64,000 nucleotides of DNA from Musa acuminata AAA Group. Lineage: Eukaryota; Streptophyta; Magnoliopsida; Zingiberales; Musaceae. Below are positions 46,941-58,537 of this stretch, piece after piece; position 1 is the stretch's first letter; every line of letters starts with the position of its first letter. The notes beneath the pieces are model-generated. The model worked only from the letters and a program-made list of their open reading frames with translations, had not been told where the DNA came from and did not search any database. The stretch is taken from contig NC_088357.1 of the NCBI RefSeq assembly GCF_036884655.1, forward strand, positions 4,703,001 to 4,767,000, given 5' to 3'. The translations under genes and the position numbers were made by a program.

Positions 46941-47678
46941 CAGTGATTTCAATAGGCGCTCGCCTAGGTGCTCGGGCGAGGCGAGGCGAGGCCCGAGTGC
47001 CTCGCTTCACTTCCAGGCGGCGAGCTTCAAAGAGGCGCCGCCTGGGCACTCGTCCGAGCCCAGGCGTCGGGCGCTTCGGGAGAGCGCCTGGGTTAAACCA
47101 GGCGACCGATATCAACTATCGCTGCCCAACCCTAACCCTGCTCGCGTTCACGCTACCGCTGCTGCTGCTCGCTATCGTCACTCCTGTTGCCGCTATCGCC
47201 GCTCCCACTGTCACCGCTCACTGCTCCCGCTGCCGCTGTCATCGCTCGCTGCTCCCGTTGCCGCTGCTCGCCGATGTCGCTATCGCCACTCGCCGTTGCC
47301 GCTGCCGTTGCCGTTGTCGTCGCTCCCGCTCCCATTGCCGCTATCGTTGCCACTGTCGCCGCTCGCCGCTCTCGTCACCGCTGCTCACTTTTACCGATGT
47401 CGCTGCACCCTCGGTCTTCCCTTACACTCCTCTTCCTTCTCCTCTTTCGAAAGTATACTGTTAACAGTATACTGTATACTAGTAATAGTAATGTATTTGT
47501 ATTTATTAGATTAATGATATATTATTTTGATTTTAATACTGTTACATAATTATATTTATTAATTATATTATATATTTTAATATTTTAGCGTCTCGCTTCG
47601 CTCGGGCGAGTGCTTGGGCGAGCACCTAGCGCCTCGGGCGTTTTTGGACCTCGACGCCTAATGCTTTTTAAATCACTG
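46941..47678. mobile_element. Non-autonomous hAT-like DNA transposon
   Basis: 738 bp. The ends are inverted: left CAGTGATTTCAATAGGCG, right (reverse complement) CAGTGATTTAAAAAGCATTA; the outer nine bases are identical. Both subterminal arms are rich in GGCGAG/GCTCGGGCG phrases. The centre has a CGCTGCC/CGCTATCGC-type low-complexity block (47140-47400) and a perfect 20-bp palindrome (47453-47472). No transposase motif is present, so it would depend on another element. Confidence 0.85.
47453..47472. repeat. Perfect 20-bp palindrome inside the hAT-like element
   Basis: GTATACTGTTAACAGTATAC, followed at once by TGTATAC. It could fold into a short hairpin. Confidence 0.95.
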
Positions 47679-47819
47679 GGAAATGGTATGTGCTCTCTCT
47701 GGTTGCTTCTTTATCTTGTTGATCTCTTGGGACATGGCGTTGATTTCGGATGAGATTCTTGAGCAATCATGCGGAAAACCTCAGATCGGTCACCAGAGGT
47801 AACCAATTGAACGATTTGG

Positions 47820-48616
47820 GTGAGTGTGTGCCCCTGTCTGAAATTCTTGTTGTAATCATCTTTGTAGACATAGGGTTATCTGAGTGGGATATGATTTTGG
47901 GACTTTATTGCTGTCTGATTGAAGCATATGAAGCTTACTTTTTTAAGAAAATCTTACCCTACTTTGTTTTGCATTGGATTGTTTTAACATTTCATACCAA
48001 GAATTGTTGTAGTACCTAGGGGTAAGGGAAAATGATTATGTTTGAGATATCTATAACACCACATGAATGCCCTTATTTTAGCTACTTGACTATTTGGGTG
48101 GATATTTGTATTGAATAATGGAGGTTTGTATTTTGGAATAATCTATCTGTGTTGACCTTATCATCGAGATTCGTCAAGCTATTTACATGGCTTAAACTTT
48201 GGTCACCTAGGTTATATAGGAACTACATTGTACACACTATAACTAATACAAGTAGATTTTGACCCTTTTTTTCTGGTCTATGCTGCTTGAGACATTGACT
48301 CATTGAATTTCATTGGAATCCTTGATGTAACGATGTTAATTAGCAAGATGCATATTATTTATTTTATAGTACCATAATTTAAATTTTGATTAGAAATTTT
48401 TGTGCAAAAAGTACCTTCTGTTGTCTTCTTGTTCTAGATTCAAATTTGCATTTTAAGACAGAGCAATTTGTGGAATTAATATTAAAATATTTGACCATGG
48501 TTATTTTTCTCTTATGAAATATTAATCGTTAGATCTTGGATTATCTTACCTGCTGGTTTAATTCATTTGTTTCTTTATCTTTTACATTGTGCTATCTTGT
48601 TTCGTCATTCTTTAAG
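47820..48616 (+). other. SP1-like intron 2
   Basis: GTGAGT to TTTAAG, AT-rich, with no coding sequence seen. Confidence 0.7.
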
Positions 48617-49099
48617 ATGCTTCTTGCAAGGTCCTTGTTGTTAGTGTAACGGGACGAGTTGGCTCAGAAACACCAATCAACTGTGAGCAAAGTGGTCTGA
48701 AAAGTGTTGTAGTTACAGAAACAGTAATTCTTTATTCACAAGTTTTTTGACTGCTCTAAAGGTTTCAATATTTCTAAGTTGGCAATTATGTATGTTCTGT
48801 CTAATGTGATCCCCTCATCTGATACTTCTTCAGTACGAATGAATATTCATGATCCGTAATCCTGCTGGAGGCTGGGAAAAGAATTCTGCTCTGATGCATT
48901 CCAGGAGCAAGGAGGTCCCTTGGTACTTAGTAAGTGTTGGTTTTGATTATTCTTATCCAGGCACTAGTGTTTTTATTTGTATTACTATAAATGAACTAAT
49001 TGCTAAAATTAAATCATATTTATAATATATTTTATCTGATTAAACATGATCATATAATCTAACGTGATGCAGTGTCATTTTTAGTTATTTAAAGTTGCA

Positions 49100-49866
49100 G
49101 GAACGTGTAGTACAGTAGCAGATCAAATGACAATAAAAAACAAAAGCAACTCTATGTTGCTGTTGCAGAATCAATCAACGGCAGGTAGAAGATTCCACAG
49201 AAAAACAAATCAACGGGAATTCCGGGAAAATGTAGCATGGTGGCACATCAGAACAACAGTACTTCTCGATGCAAAGTTCAATCATCTACAGATACTTTAT
49301 GCTGCTGCTGCAGCAACAACAGCAGGTAAAAGAGTCCACAGTGCAGTCTACCGAACATGTAGCACAGTGGCAGATCAATACAATAAGACTTTAGATGCAG
49401 TGTCATCGTCAATCATCTAAAGCAACTTCATGTTGGCTGCTGCAAGAACAACGGCAGATAGAAATGTCCACAGTGAAGTCAGCAGGGATTACCCGAACAT
49501 GGAGGGAGCGGATTAGCGGATCAAAATGACAGCACTTTCTGATGCAGTACAATTTTGAACTATCCAAGGCAACTTTATACTGCTATTGCAAGAATAAAGA
49601 AGACAGAAGAACATGTTGCAGGGTAGCAGATCAGATACTTTTTGGTGTTGGCAGCATCGTCTTTAACTATCTAAAGCAACTTTTGCTGGACAGTAGGAGC
49701 TGCTGTAATTATTAATCAAGTGCAGAGCATAAGTCGAGATAGAGTAGCAGATCAAATACTTTTGGTGCAGCAGCATCATCTTCTTTAACTATCAAAAGCA
49801 ACTTTTGCAGGACAGTAGGGGCTGCTGTGACTACTGATCAAGTGCGGAGAATGAGTTCAAACAGAG
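49100..49866. repeat. Diverged ~115-140-bp tandem array, about six units
   Basis: Units start near 49100, 49229, 49355, 49495, 49609 and 49737. Shared phrases are GAACATGTAGCACAGTGGCA, GATCAAAT, AA(A/G)GCAACTTTATG, TGCTGCTGCA and GTCCACAGTG. Units differ clearly, so the array is old. A 97-codon open frame at 49127-49420 lies inside and is not a credible gene. Confidence 0.75.
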
Positions 49867-51730
49867 TTGGCTGTACAATCTTTTCTTGATGGCTACTTTT
49901 GACACCATGCAGTGGTGAGATGCTTGTCCACCAGGAGAGCTTGGTGTTACAAGTGGTCCAGTTCGGTCACCAGCCATGGTGAGGACAAAGAAGCCAACGA
50001 GCAAGTGAGGCTTGATGCAGTCGGTGAACATTTCATATCATCGCGAGTGCGAGTGACCTCCACAAGCATGTGTTGTGGGGTGTGATGAGACACTTGAGCT
50101 TACTTGGGGATTCCTTTGTATATATGTATGCATGAAGGCATGTGATTATGTTGTTTTCTTAACCTCTCCCTCCTAATAATTTTCTATAATGCAATGACTT
50201 TGTGGGCCCTTAGGTTCACATTTATCCTTGAGAAAAAAAATCATCTTTCACTGGTCGGTCATTCTCTTCGATCATGATTTTTTTGGTGTAATTTTTTTTT
50301 TTTAACTTGGACATTACAGTGACGTTAATTCTTTGTGAAACTAAACCAACATCCAAACTACGATAAAAAATGATGAGTTAGATGATGATTTATATTTATA
50401 TTCAGACACATTACTTGTAGAATAATACAATAATTAACTTAGATATCTCAATGAAAACATGATCATATATATATATATATTCTTCTTAGATATAGAAACT
50501 TGTTAGTATATCATGGTAGTTAATCTCTGTTAATTACCATAAGTCAAATGTAGTTGAAGCTTTAATTTTGTGATGATGATGATGATGATGATGATGAAGC
50601 TGCAAACATATCATTTCAGATCAAATCCTTTTCAGTTGTGTTTTGACTCTGACCAAGTCCAAGCATTCATGATCTTGCACCGTGTAAGCACACAAGTCTG
50701 CCGATCGAAGCTACAGAAAGAGTCAAAATGTGTGTTGAGGTTTTGTCACGATAAGTGACTCATCTGCATGTTCAAAAGACATGAACCCTTTCCGATGCTC
50801 CACTCTTCGTATATTGAATCATCAACGTACAAGAAATATTCCTCTCACATCCCTTTGAGATAGGAGGACTCCCAATGCACGCAAAACCTCAAGATCTTTT
50901 CTACCTACGCAAGCCAACGTGCCCACTCGAGCAATTAGGATGCAACACCAAGTCGCGGAGGTCAACGACTCGGAACAAGTTTAGGCAGTGTGATCGTCAA
51001 CCGTGACCGGGCCAAGTCGTCGAAGACTCGATTGGCAAAGACTTCGTCTATCACACGTTTTGATGTTGTTATCTAATTTACTGCTTTGCTTTGATAAATT
51101 GCTTAGCCTATAAGATTTAGTTCACGAGATTTCTGCCGACGCAATACACGAAAACGATTCTTAGCTAACATTTTGTATTTGCGATGGAGCATTCAAAAGA
51201 TTTGAACATTGCCACTTCTCTGTCCCTTTCATAATATGCATGTATTATTTATTTTCCAAGTCAATACTCTCTCTCTCTCTCTCTCCTTTTGACCTATTCA
51301 TATGGCTCGAACATGAAATGATTAATGTACTTCGTATTAAAAATAATTCTCTCAACTCCAATCCAACTCACTTACACATATGATTAAGCATGTCAACCTG
51401 TTGATGACACAAACCCACTTATTAGGCATAATCAACACCAATTAATTTTATCTAATTGGGATTCATTTAAGAATATTTTGAATGTAATTTAATATAATAA
51501 ATAATAATAATAATAAGATTAACAACGGGAAGGAGTTAACGGAGTTATGACGGGAGATTAACATGGTGACGATAACAGGCCGGCCGGAGTACGTTACGAC
51601 GTGGTGACTAAACGACGCGGCCCATTAAATGCCGCAACGCATACCCTGTCTTTGGAACCGACGAGGAAGCCTTCGATCGACGCGGCTCCCAAAGAGCCCT
51701 TTCTCCGTCTCCTTCTCCGTGTTGTATTCG
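49867..51730. other. Intergenic region before the GT17 gene
   Basis: No gene recognised. It contains a nine-copy ATG/GAT microsatellite (50570-50596), a CT microsatellite (about 51268-51286) and an ATA/AAT run near 51500. The right end is GC-rich and CpG-rich, as expected of the GT17 promoter. A weak TATATGA at 51734-51740 may be the TATA element. Confidence 0.55.
50570..50596. repeat. (ATG)n microsatellite
   Basis: Nine consecutive ATG triplets; the run of methionine codons is accidental. Confidence 0.95.
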
Positions 51731-51739
51731 CGCTATATG

Positions 51740-52155
51740 AGAGCCCGACGCGCCCCACTTCCCTACCTCATCTTCTCGTCTCCTCATCTGCTCTGCTCTT
51801 GTTCATCGAATGCTCATTAGCTTCGAGATTTGAGTGGTAGGCCGTTCGCCGGTAACAAGAGGGAAAAAAGATAGAGCTTTGGGGCAGACGTAGTGGGGAA
51901 GAGGTTTGAGGTGTTTGTTCGGTGTTATTTCTGGTATAGAGAGAGAGAGAGACAGGATACTCCTACAGTAATCAGAGAGGGGGAGGGAGAGAGAGAGAGG
52001 GCGGGCGGAGATCGGATTGATCGGGCGCATCGTTTTGTGGCTGCGGGATCCGATCGGCTCCGGGAAGTATCGGTGTGGAGGAATTTGGCAGAAAGGCGGA
52101 TCTTTTTCGAGAAAAGGTCGATCCTTTTTGTTGCTGGAGAAGTGCTTTCTTCAGA
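51740..52155 (+). other. GA-rich 5' leader of the GT17 gene
   Basis: Runs of GAGAGA at 51938-51954 and 51975-52000 lie in a GC-rich stretch between the likely promoter and the start codon. It is probably transcribed leader; its exact start cannot be fixed by reading. Confidence 0.5.
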
Positions 52156-53487
52156 ATGACGGAAGCGGGGTGCCCTTATTGCTCCAAGAAGACGGATGAT
52201 ATCTGTGAGAACGTCTGCGGCGGGGTAATCTTCCTCTTTCTGTTTCTGTAACTCTTGTGAAAAGATCTGAAAAGCTGTGTCTTTGTTCAAAATATAATCT
52301 TTATTTTGTGCGATTCGTGGCGTATGATCCCTTGTTCATGTTTTGCTGTTATTGTAGCCTTACGCTGTGTTCGGACTCTGTTGCAGGCTTCAAGGGCAGC
52401 TCTGAGCATGTCCCGGCGGCTCCGGTGCGCCCTCCGGTGCTTCGATCTCAAGGCATTACTGTTGCTCTTCGTCGGTATCCCCATCCTTGTCTTCGTCATC
52501 TACGTCCACGGCCAAAAGTTCACCTACTTCCTCCGGCCGCTGTGGGAATCCCCCCCTAAACCCTTCAGGACCATACCGCACTACTACCACGAGAACGTCT
52601 CCATGGAGCACCTGTGCAAGCTCCATGGCTGGGGCGTCCGGGAAACGCCAAGGCGCGTCTTCGACGCCGTCCTCTTCAACAATGAGCTCGACATCCTCCA
52701 AGTGCGGTGGAACGAGCTCAGCCCCTTCGTCTCCGAGTTCATTCTGCTCGAGTCCAACTCGACCTTCACCGCCTTGAAGAAGCCCCTCCTCTTCGCGAGC
52801 AATCGCCGCCGCTTCAAGTTCGTAGAGTCGCGGTTGACCTACGGGACCGTCGGGGGGAGGTTCGTCAAAGGGGAGAATCCGTTCGTCGAGGAGTCGTACC
52901 AGCGAGTGGCATTGGATCAGCTCATCAGGATCGCCGGCATCAGCGACGATGACCTGCTGATCATGTCGGATGTTGATGAGATCCCCAGTGGCCACACGAT
53001 CAACCTGCTCAGATGGTGTGATGAGATCCCGGAGAAGCTTCATCTCCAGCTTAGGAACTACCTCTACTCCTTTGAGTTCCACCTTGATGATGACAGTTGG
53101 AGGGCTTCGGTCCACCGATACCGAGCTGGGAAGACCAGATACGCCCATTTCCGGCAGTCCGATGACCTGTTAGCTGATTCTGGGTGGCACTGCAGCTTCT
53201 GCTTCCGGCACATCAGTGAATTTACCTTCAAAATGAGAGCATACAGCCATGTCGATCGTATCAGATTTGCCTATTACCTTAATCCCAAGAGAATTCAGGA
53301 TGTCATATGTCGAGGAGCAGACCTTTTCGACATGTTTCCTGAGGAGTACACATTCCAAAAGATTATTGCCAAGTTGGGGCCAATTCCCAGTTCATACTCT
53401 GCATTAAACCTTCCGGGTTTCCTAATTCAGAATGCTGACCGATACAGATACCTCCTTCCTGGGAACTGCAAAAGAGAAAGTGGCTGA
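52156..53487 (+). CDS. GT17-family glycosyltransferase (GnT-III-like)
   Basis: Two exons, 52156-52224 and 52387-53487 (TGA), 389 aa, phase-0 GT-AG intron. The N-terminus carries the plant-typical CPYCSKKTDDICENVC phrase. One membrane segment at about residues 46-63 (LLLLFVGIPILVFVIYV) makes a type II Golgi protein. The GT17 domain follows: FLRPLWESPPKPF, HYYHENVSMEHLCKLHGWG, DAVLFNNELDILQVRW, LLESNSTFTALKKPL, then DVDE at residues 218-221, the probable metal/nucleotide-sugar site, then the C-terminal PEEYTFQKII and LPGNC. Animal GnT-III adds bisecting GlcNAc to N-glycans; plant members carry that name in databases, but plants are not known for bisected glycans, so the acceptor is uncertain. 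Length matches plant homologues and no defects were seen. The second exon is GC-rich. It is convergent with the DUF707 gene. Confidence 0.95.
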
Positions 53488-54536
53488 GTGAATCAATGGC
53501 ATTGTAGATCGATGGCAATGGTATGAGAAAATGATAGTCTTATATTGGATTTGAGCATCTGGCACAGGTGGATGAATTCTTGGGAAGGAGAGGGCAAGCA
53601 TGGAGTTTTGTCATGTACATATGCGCAATAATATTTAGTAGAGCTGATAGTTGTTTCCATGTTTGTGCACACAGGTCACTAAATGAGCTACAGTTGATTG
53701 TAGGTACTGTGGTGGATTTATTTATGTCTTCTTCCTTCTTGGTAGGTGATATAACACACAACCACTGCAGTTGGCTCGAAATCAAGTGGCTTTCCAATTA
53801 TTTATTTTGTTTTTGGGATTCATTTTCATTAATCGATTCATGTACTCTTCTACCGACTGACCTAGATTATCATAGACTCTTTGATTGTAATATATGATAT
53901 GGTTGAGATCTCCGATGGCTTGTTTCGATGATATGTGAGGATATGTATCTTTGTATGTTTTTTTTTTGTATTGGCATATGCATAATCATCAGGAAGAAGA
54001 TACATGAAGTTACTTCAAAGGGAATTTATCTGTTCATTGTAGTAATTCCAATTCATGGCATCCTTCAAAGGAGGTATCACAAGTAGTAAGGCATCTCCAA
54101 ACATCAGAAGAATTCTCTAAAGGAGTATGAAGGAGTCCAGCATCTCAGATCCACATACTTAATTCTTAATAGCAAACTATGTCTCTGTCCTTAGTTGTTC
54201 AGGTACTTCCTTTATGTATTGAAGGGAATAATTACCTGGTTATGCTTTCTAAGAATCGAGTGTATGATATGATGATGTAGGATAAATATTGTTATTACTA
54301 GGCAGTTGTGTATTCCTTCATCAAGATCATCACATTAAAGAAATGTTCTGAACTCCCTTTTCTTAACCTCAACCGTAATAACTCTTCACAAAGATAATTA
54401 TGTTAAATTTAATCATCCAGAAACAAAAATAAAAAAGGGAGTTAACGTTGGGGTTGTCCATACAGAGAATATGTGATTGCTTCTACCGCTGCAAGCTGCA
54501 AGCTGCTTCACTGCACCATCTAAAGAGTTGATCATG
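53488..54536. other. Space between convergent GT17 and DUF707 genes
   Basis: About 1 kb holding both 3' UTRs. AT-rich, with no other gene seen. Confidence 0.7.
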
Positions 54537-57500
54537 TTATGGTCCACATGGCTGTCGCTTCAGGGGGAGCATCCCCATCTCCCTGTAGTATGCCTTCTCT
54601 GCATCTGCCATTCGAGTTCCGAACGTCTTCGCCTCTTCGTAGCATCGTTGCCTCACCTGGTAGCATCAACAGAACCAGAAACCAATGTCAAGTCGTCATG
54701 GCATGAGAAGGAGGATGCAAATAAGAGAGAAGACATGTAATCTATTATACCCCTTGCTTTGCTGCCTTTTCATTCTTTCCTTTGCCCTGTAGAACATGAA
54801 AGGCTCATGATACAAACCAGAAAGATAGAGATCTTTCTATCAACCGTAAGGCCTATTTACAATCATGATCTTTACCGATTAGACTAGTTAATATCTTCAA
54901 AAAATTTTAGAGGGATTTGTGAATCCTCAACTATAAATGAGTCTGATTTATTATCTATCACTAGGCCAATATTCAGGTAAAAAAATATCAAATAAAATTT
55001 TGAACCTTCAATCTTCGATGAGTGAGTTTGATATATCATCACTGGATCAATACTAATACTTTTGAAGTGTAAGAATACTAATGATATTACATTAGGTCTG
55101 TTTTTTTTTTAATGCTGGTAAAAGATAGGGGAATGGAGCAGTCGTCTCCTACCTGGTTTCCAAGTGAAGGGATGTTTCGATGAGCAATCCATTGAGAATC
55201 CACAACGCCAATTGTCTTATGGGCAGACTACAATAAACGATCAAGATCAGGCAAAACAGTAAGGTTTATTGCAGAAGAAGCTCGACTTCAAAATGTACAC
55301 CGAGTACCTCCACACATCTCCTAAAAGCAAAGTCAAGACCCCATCCATGAACCAAGTCATTCTGCGACAGCAACCAGTAGTTGCAATTAAGCTGAGATAG
55401 AGACCAGGAGCTACGCAAAGTGATTGATATAGATTGGCGTACCTGAATCATATGCCATACACAGCGCCACGCATCTCTGGAGAACACAGGTGCCATTATC
55501 TCTACGAATCTATTCATGGCATGACAAGGAAGAGTCAGTCCTGGTAAGCACAAAATTCTGAGGCAGAAAGGGTGAGAAAGAGTAGAATGGTTCCTACGAG
55601 GAGCATGGCGGACGACAAGGGTCAGAGCACCTGCCGGGTTTCTCCTCCGTCTCTCTGTTGAAAACCCATCCACCCATTAGTATTATATTTCATTTGGCAA
55701 GAATGCAAAAGTATCAGGCCTGCTGATAATAGCGCTCACCGGTGGACTTCATGGTCTCTTCTCCTCTTAGTCATTTGCCATGTTAATCCAGTGCTCGGAT
55801 CTACTCCCGGTTGTGATATCTCCAGCCTATGCTTCTTCACAATCTTAATATACCTGAAAGTAGAAAGTTGTGTCTGAAAGGATGTGTTCACAAGGCGTAA
55901 TGCACACATGAACTATGGCAAACGCTCACTCTTCTGCATCGAAATGTTCAACTCCTAGATCTTCATCCCATATAAATATGTAATCATATGGAGCGACAAT
56001 GTCAGGTTGCAAGAATCGCTTGGCATACCACCTTGAGATACACAGATGAGTGTTAAATATGTATATCAACAACATTGATATCAGAAAAATGCTTCCTTCA
56101 CTCACCATTTAGTTTGTTTCCTAGCACTAATATGAATAGCCCGTTTGGACCACTCGAATTCATCCCACTCACTTGTTTGACCATCATAATGGAACAGCAA
56201 GATGGTAAAATTTTCAGAGAACTGTAATATCATGAGACTCTAGTCAGGCTATGATCTATCGAAAAATAAATATCAGTGTCAAAAGCTATCGAAGATGGTT
56301 CATCTGCCGTCAAACAAGTAGTATCGTGCACAATTAATAGGTTACTAAAATTGATGTATCATTTTTTTTTAACATGGCTTTTACATTAATTGAGAACTCA
56401 TTATTTTGGCACAAAATAAACTATGGATGCTCAGTAACTGAGATCCTAATTATCTGATGCACATTCATGTACATGAATGAGAACTTAAGAATGACTAGAA
56501 ACTGGATAGGAAATGAGTTTCTGCAGTCAAGTCTTACACTACTCAGATTAAGTAGAAGAAGAACTATATGTATCTAACATACACAGTCGAATATGGCATC
56601 TCCAGTTTCCTCTTCAAGCCAGCCAAACAAATTGTCCTAATGACTGGAAAGATGGCTAACAATTCAAGTTTGCCCCCCTTCACTAACCTTTTTGACTGCC
56701 GCGTCAACAATCTTCTTTTGGCCAAGTCCAACAGTGAATGAAACCAAGTATTTCTGGAGGATGTGTAAATCCTGCAATTCACCAAACAATGCGTCACTAT
56801 GTCATGAAACTGAAAGTGGAGATGAAAACAAGAAGAGACCATTAGCTATTGGCATACCAGTGGCAATAGCACATGCATTTTTATTCAGATACACTGGCAG
56901 CATCATGATCCATGAATTATTTTTGGCATGAAAGCAACATACAACCATATCAACATACCTCACTTGGCTTCCCCCACAGCCTGCGTTGGTAAAGATCTGA
57001 TTCAGATACCACCATGCCCGGTGGTAGTCTTTCTGCACCTCGGGGATTTGTTGAAACATATATCTATACCAAATAGGCAGAAAATAAATTCACCAGACAT
57101 AACATGATGAAAATAACTTGAGTATGTAGTCTAATGCAAAAAGCAAGAAGCTAAGATGTTTAGAGAAGAGTGTAAAGATAAAATAAGAGGGACCATACTG
57201 AAAATTCTGCCATTAAGGTAACATATTATGTACTTGCAACTTAACAGATGGAGGAATAGTCAAAGATCACAGATTCAAATTATGAGCATTTAATTACATA
57301 ATGGTCCTCAAATTATGGCCATGAACATGAGAAGTCTGAACATAACTGCAGTCATTGCACGTCCATAGAATTGACCTCGACAAGCAATCATTTGGAAGGT
57401 TTGCACAATCTGAATGAACAAATACTTTTTCTATGAGTCATTTATCATTTCGATACATGAACTTTGATTCTTAAAAGAATAACCAATCAGATCACTGCTA

Positions 57501-58537
57501 CTAATTCACACAAACTCCATTACTACCTAAAAAGTTTGGGTGGACAAAGTAAAAAAAGATTAATTCGGCTAATATTGGCAGAGGCATGAACATTAGAAAA
57601 AGGGTTTCAGTTGAGCCTCCTGGATGCTCAAGAAACAAAAATCTACCAAGTACTATTCATATATAGCATAACCTGAATTATAACAATAATGATCGGAGAC
57701 AACGAAATTCTGTAATATGATGGTCCATGATCACCGTGCAGCTTGACTTTTCCATAAGATAGCAGCCGATCTGGTCCCTGTTTCATGACACTTGAATGGA
57801 AGCATCTTGCTATTATTCCCTTCTATAATCTGATTAAAAAAACCTTAACAGTATATTAGACTAGGAGTTTAAAATCTGCTCAATATGTTCATTTACATTC
57901 TACTGTTGCAGTGTAAATCCAATCTTTCAAACCTAGTCTATTCCAGCGATGGATGTTCCTCATGTGAACTATCTCCAATATCTACTCCGTAGAAGCTCAG
58001 TATCATTAAAGCTCATAAACTCTATTTTAATGTGAACCATAAGTGCAAGAGTCATACATGAAACAAGATAAGAAGAACAATTGGATTCTATAACAAGAAA
58101 ATGGTTCCATAAAAGACCTCATGATAGATCTCGCAGTTAATTTAACATAGAAATATAAAAGTACCTCCAGATTATTGTTAGAATGCAGTCTTGTATTGTT
58201 ACTGCTGTGACTGAGACTATAGTTAGAATGTAGTCTTCTATTGTTGCTGCTGTGATTGTGTCCAGAAGTCGAAGTGTCGAGACTTGGGCTATCTTCCTCC
58301 GTGCATACAATGTTGCTACGGGGCAAGTGGAGCTGACGAGTTAAGCAGAAGAATTTTCAGGTCTAATTTTGGAAATAAACAAAGTTAATCATTCAGAATA
58401 ATTTGACAATGTACCTTTGTTATGTTGACTGCGGGAAGTGAGATTCCAATGAAGTAGCCCAAAACAACTCCGATAGAAACTGCTATGATCAACTTCATGC
58501 TCTCGTTGGGTTGTGAAACAGGTCCACTGCAAGCCAT
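54537..58537 (-). CDS. DUF707 membrane protein
   Basis: Fourteen exons on the minus strand: 58415-58537, 58165-58332, 57748-57777, 56959-57063, 56688-56771, 56106-56221, 55930-56031, 55740-55853, 55598-55654, 55443-55509, 55308-55361, 55153-55227, 54751-54786 and 54537-54656 (TAA). They total 1,251 nt, 416 aa, in frame throughout. Residues ~16-36 form one membrane segment (LIIAVSIGVVLGYFIGISL), giving a type II topology. DUF707 landmarks follow: NPRGAERLPPGMVVSESDL, FSENFTILLFHYDGQTSEWD, WWYAKRFLQPDIVAPYDYIF, WDEDLGVEHF, LTWQMTKRR, FVEIMAPVFSRDAWRCVW, NDLVHGWGLDFAFRRC, IGVVDSQWIAH. The acidic WDED motif suggests a glycosyltransferase-like fold, but no reaction is established. Databases often call such proteins 'lysine ketoglutarate reductase trans-splicing related', a name with little functional basis. 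Exon 3 may instead run 57673-57777 (441 aa). An upstream non-coding exon is possible. Confidence 0.92.

Larger units (their letters stand above)
46866..48929 (+). pseudogene. SP1: Truncated SP1/MUL1-type E3 ubiquitin ligase
   Basis: Four exons of the 5' half are recognisable: 46866-46939 (MYLFGGLFFCMSAAVLSAIG, then RDRK), 47764-47819 (NHAENLRSVTRGNQLNDL), 48617-48723 (VVSVTGRVGSETPINCE) and 48834-48929 (ending NSALMHSRSKEVPWYL). They match, in order, the N-terminal membrane segment and the intermembrane (BAM/GIDE) domain of SP1, a chloroplast outer-membrane ligase that removes import-machinery proteins. Three defects are visible: a 738-bp hAT-like element separates exon 1 from its splice donor and brings a TGA directly after RDRK; exon 4 has an in-frame TGA at its third codon; and the rest of the domain, the second membrane segment and the RING finger are missing. 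A tandem repeat array occupies the DNA where they should be. It cannot make a ligase; a short N-terminal peptide is possible. Confidence 0.82.

Noticed and set aside
46900..47549. GC-rich open frames that look like a CpG-island gene
   Set aside because: They lie within the hAT-like element, between its inverted ends, and come from CGCTGC-type low complexity.
49127..49420. 97-codon frame beginning at the tandem array
   Set aside because: It runs through repeat units that carry stops in the other copies; no domain.
50570..50758. Open frame starting with nine methionines
   Set aside because: It is the (ATG)n microsatellite.
52456..53148. 230-codon open frame antisense to the GT17 gene
   Set aside because: It is a shadow of a GC-rich exon; the plus strand encodes a full conserved enzyme.
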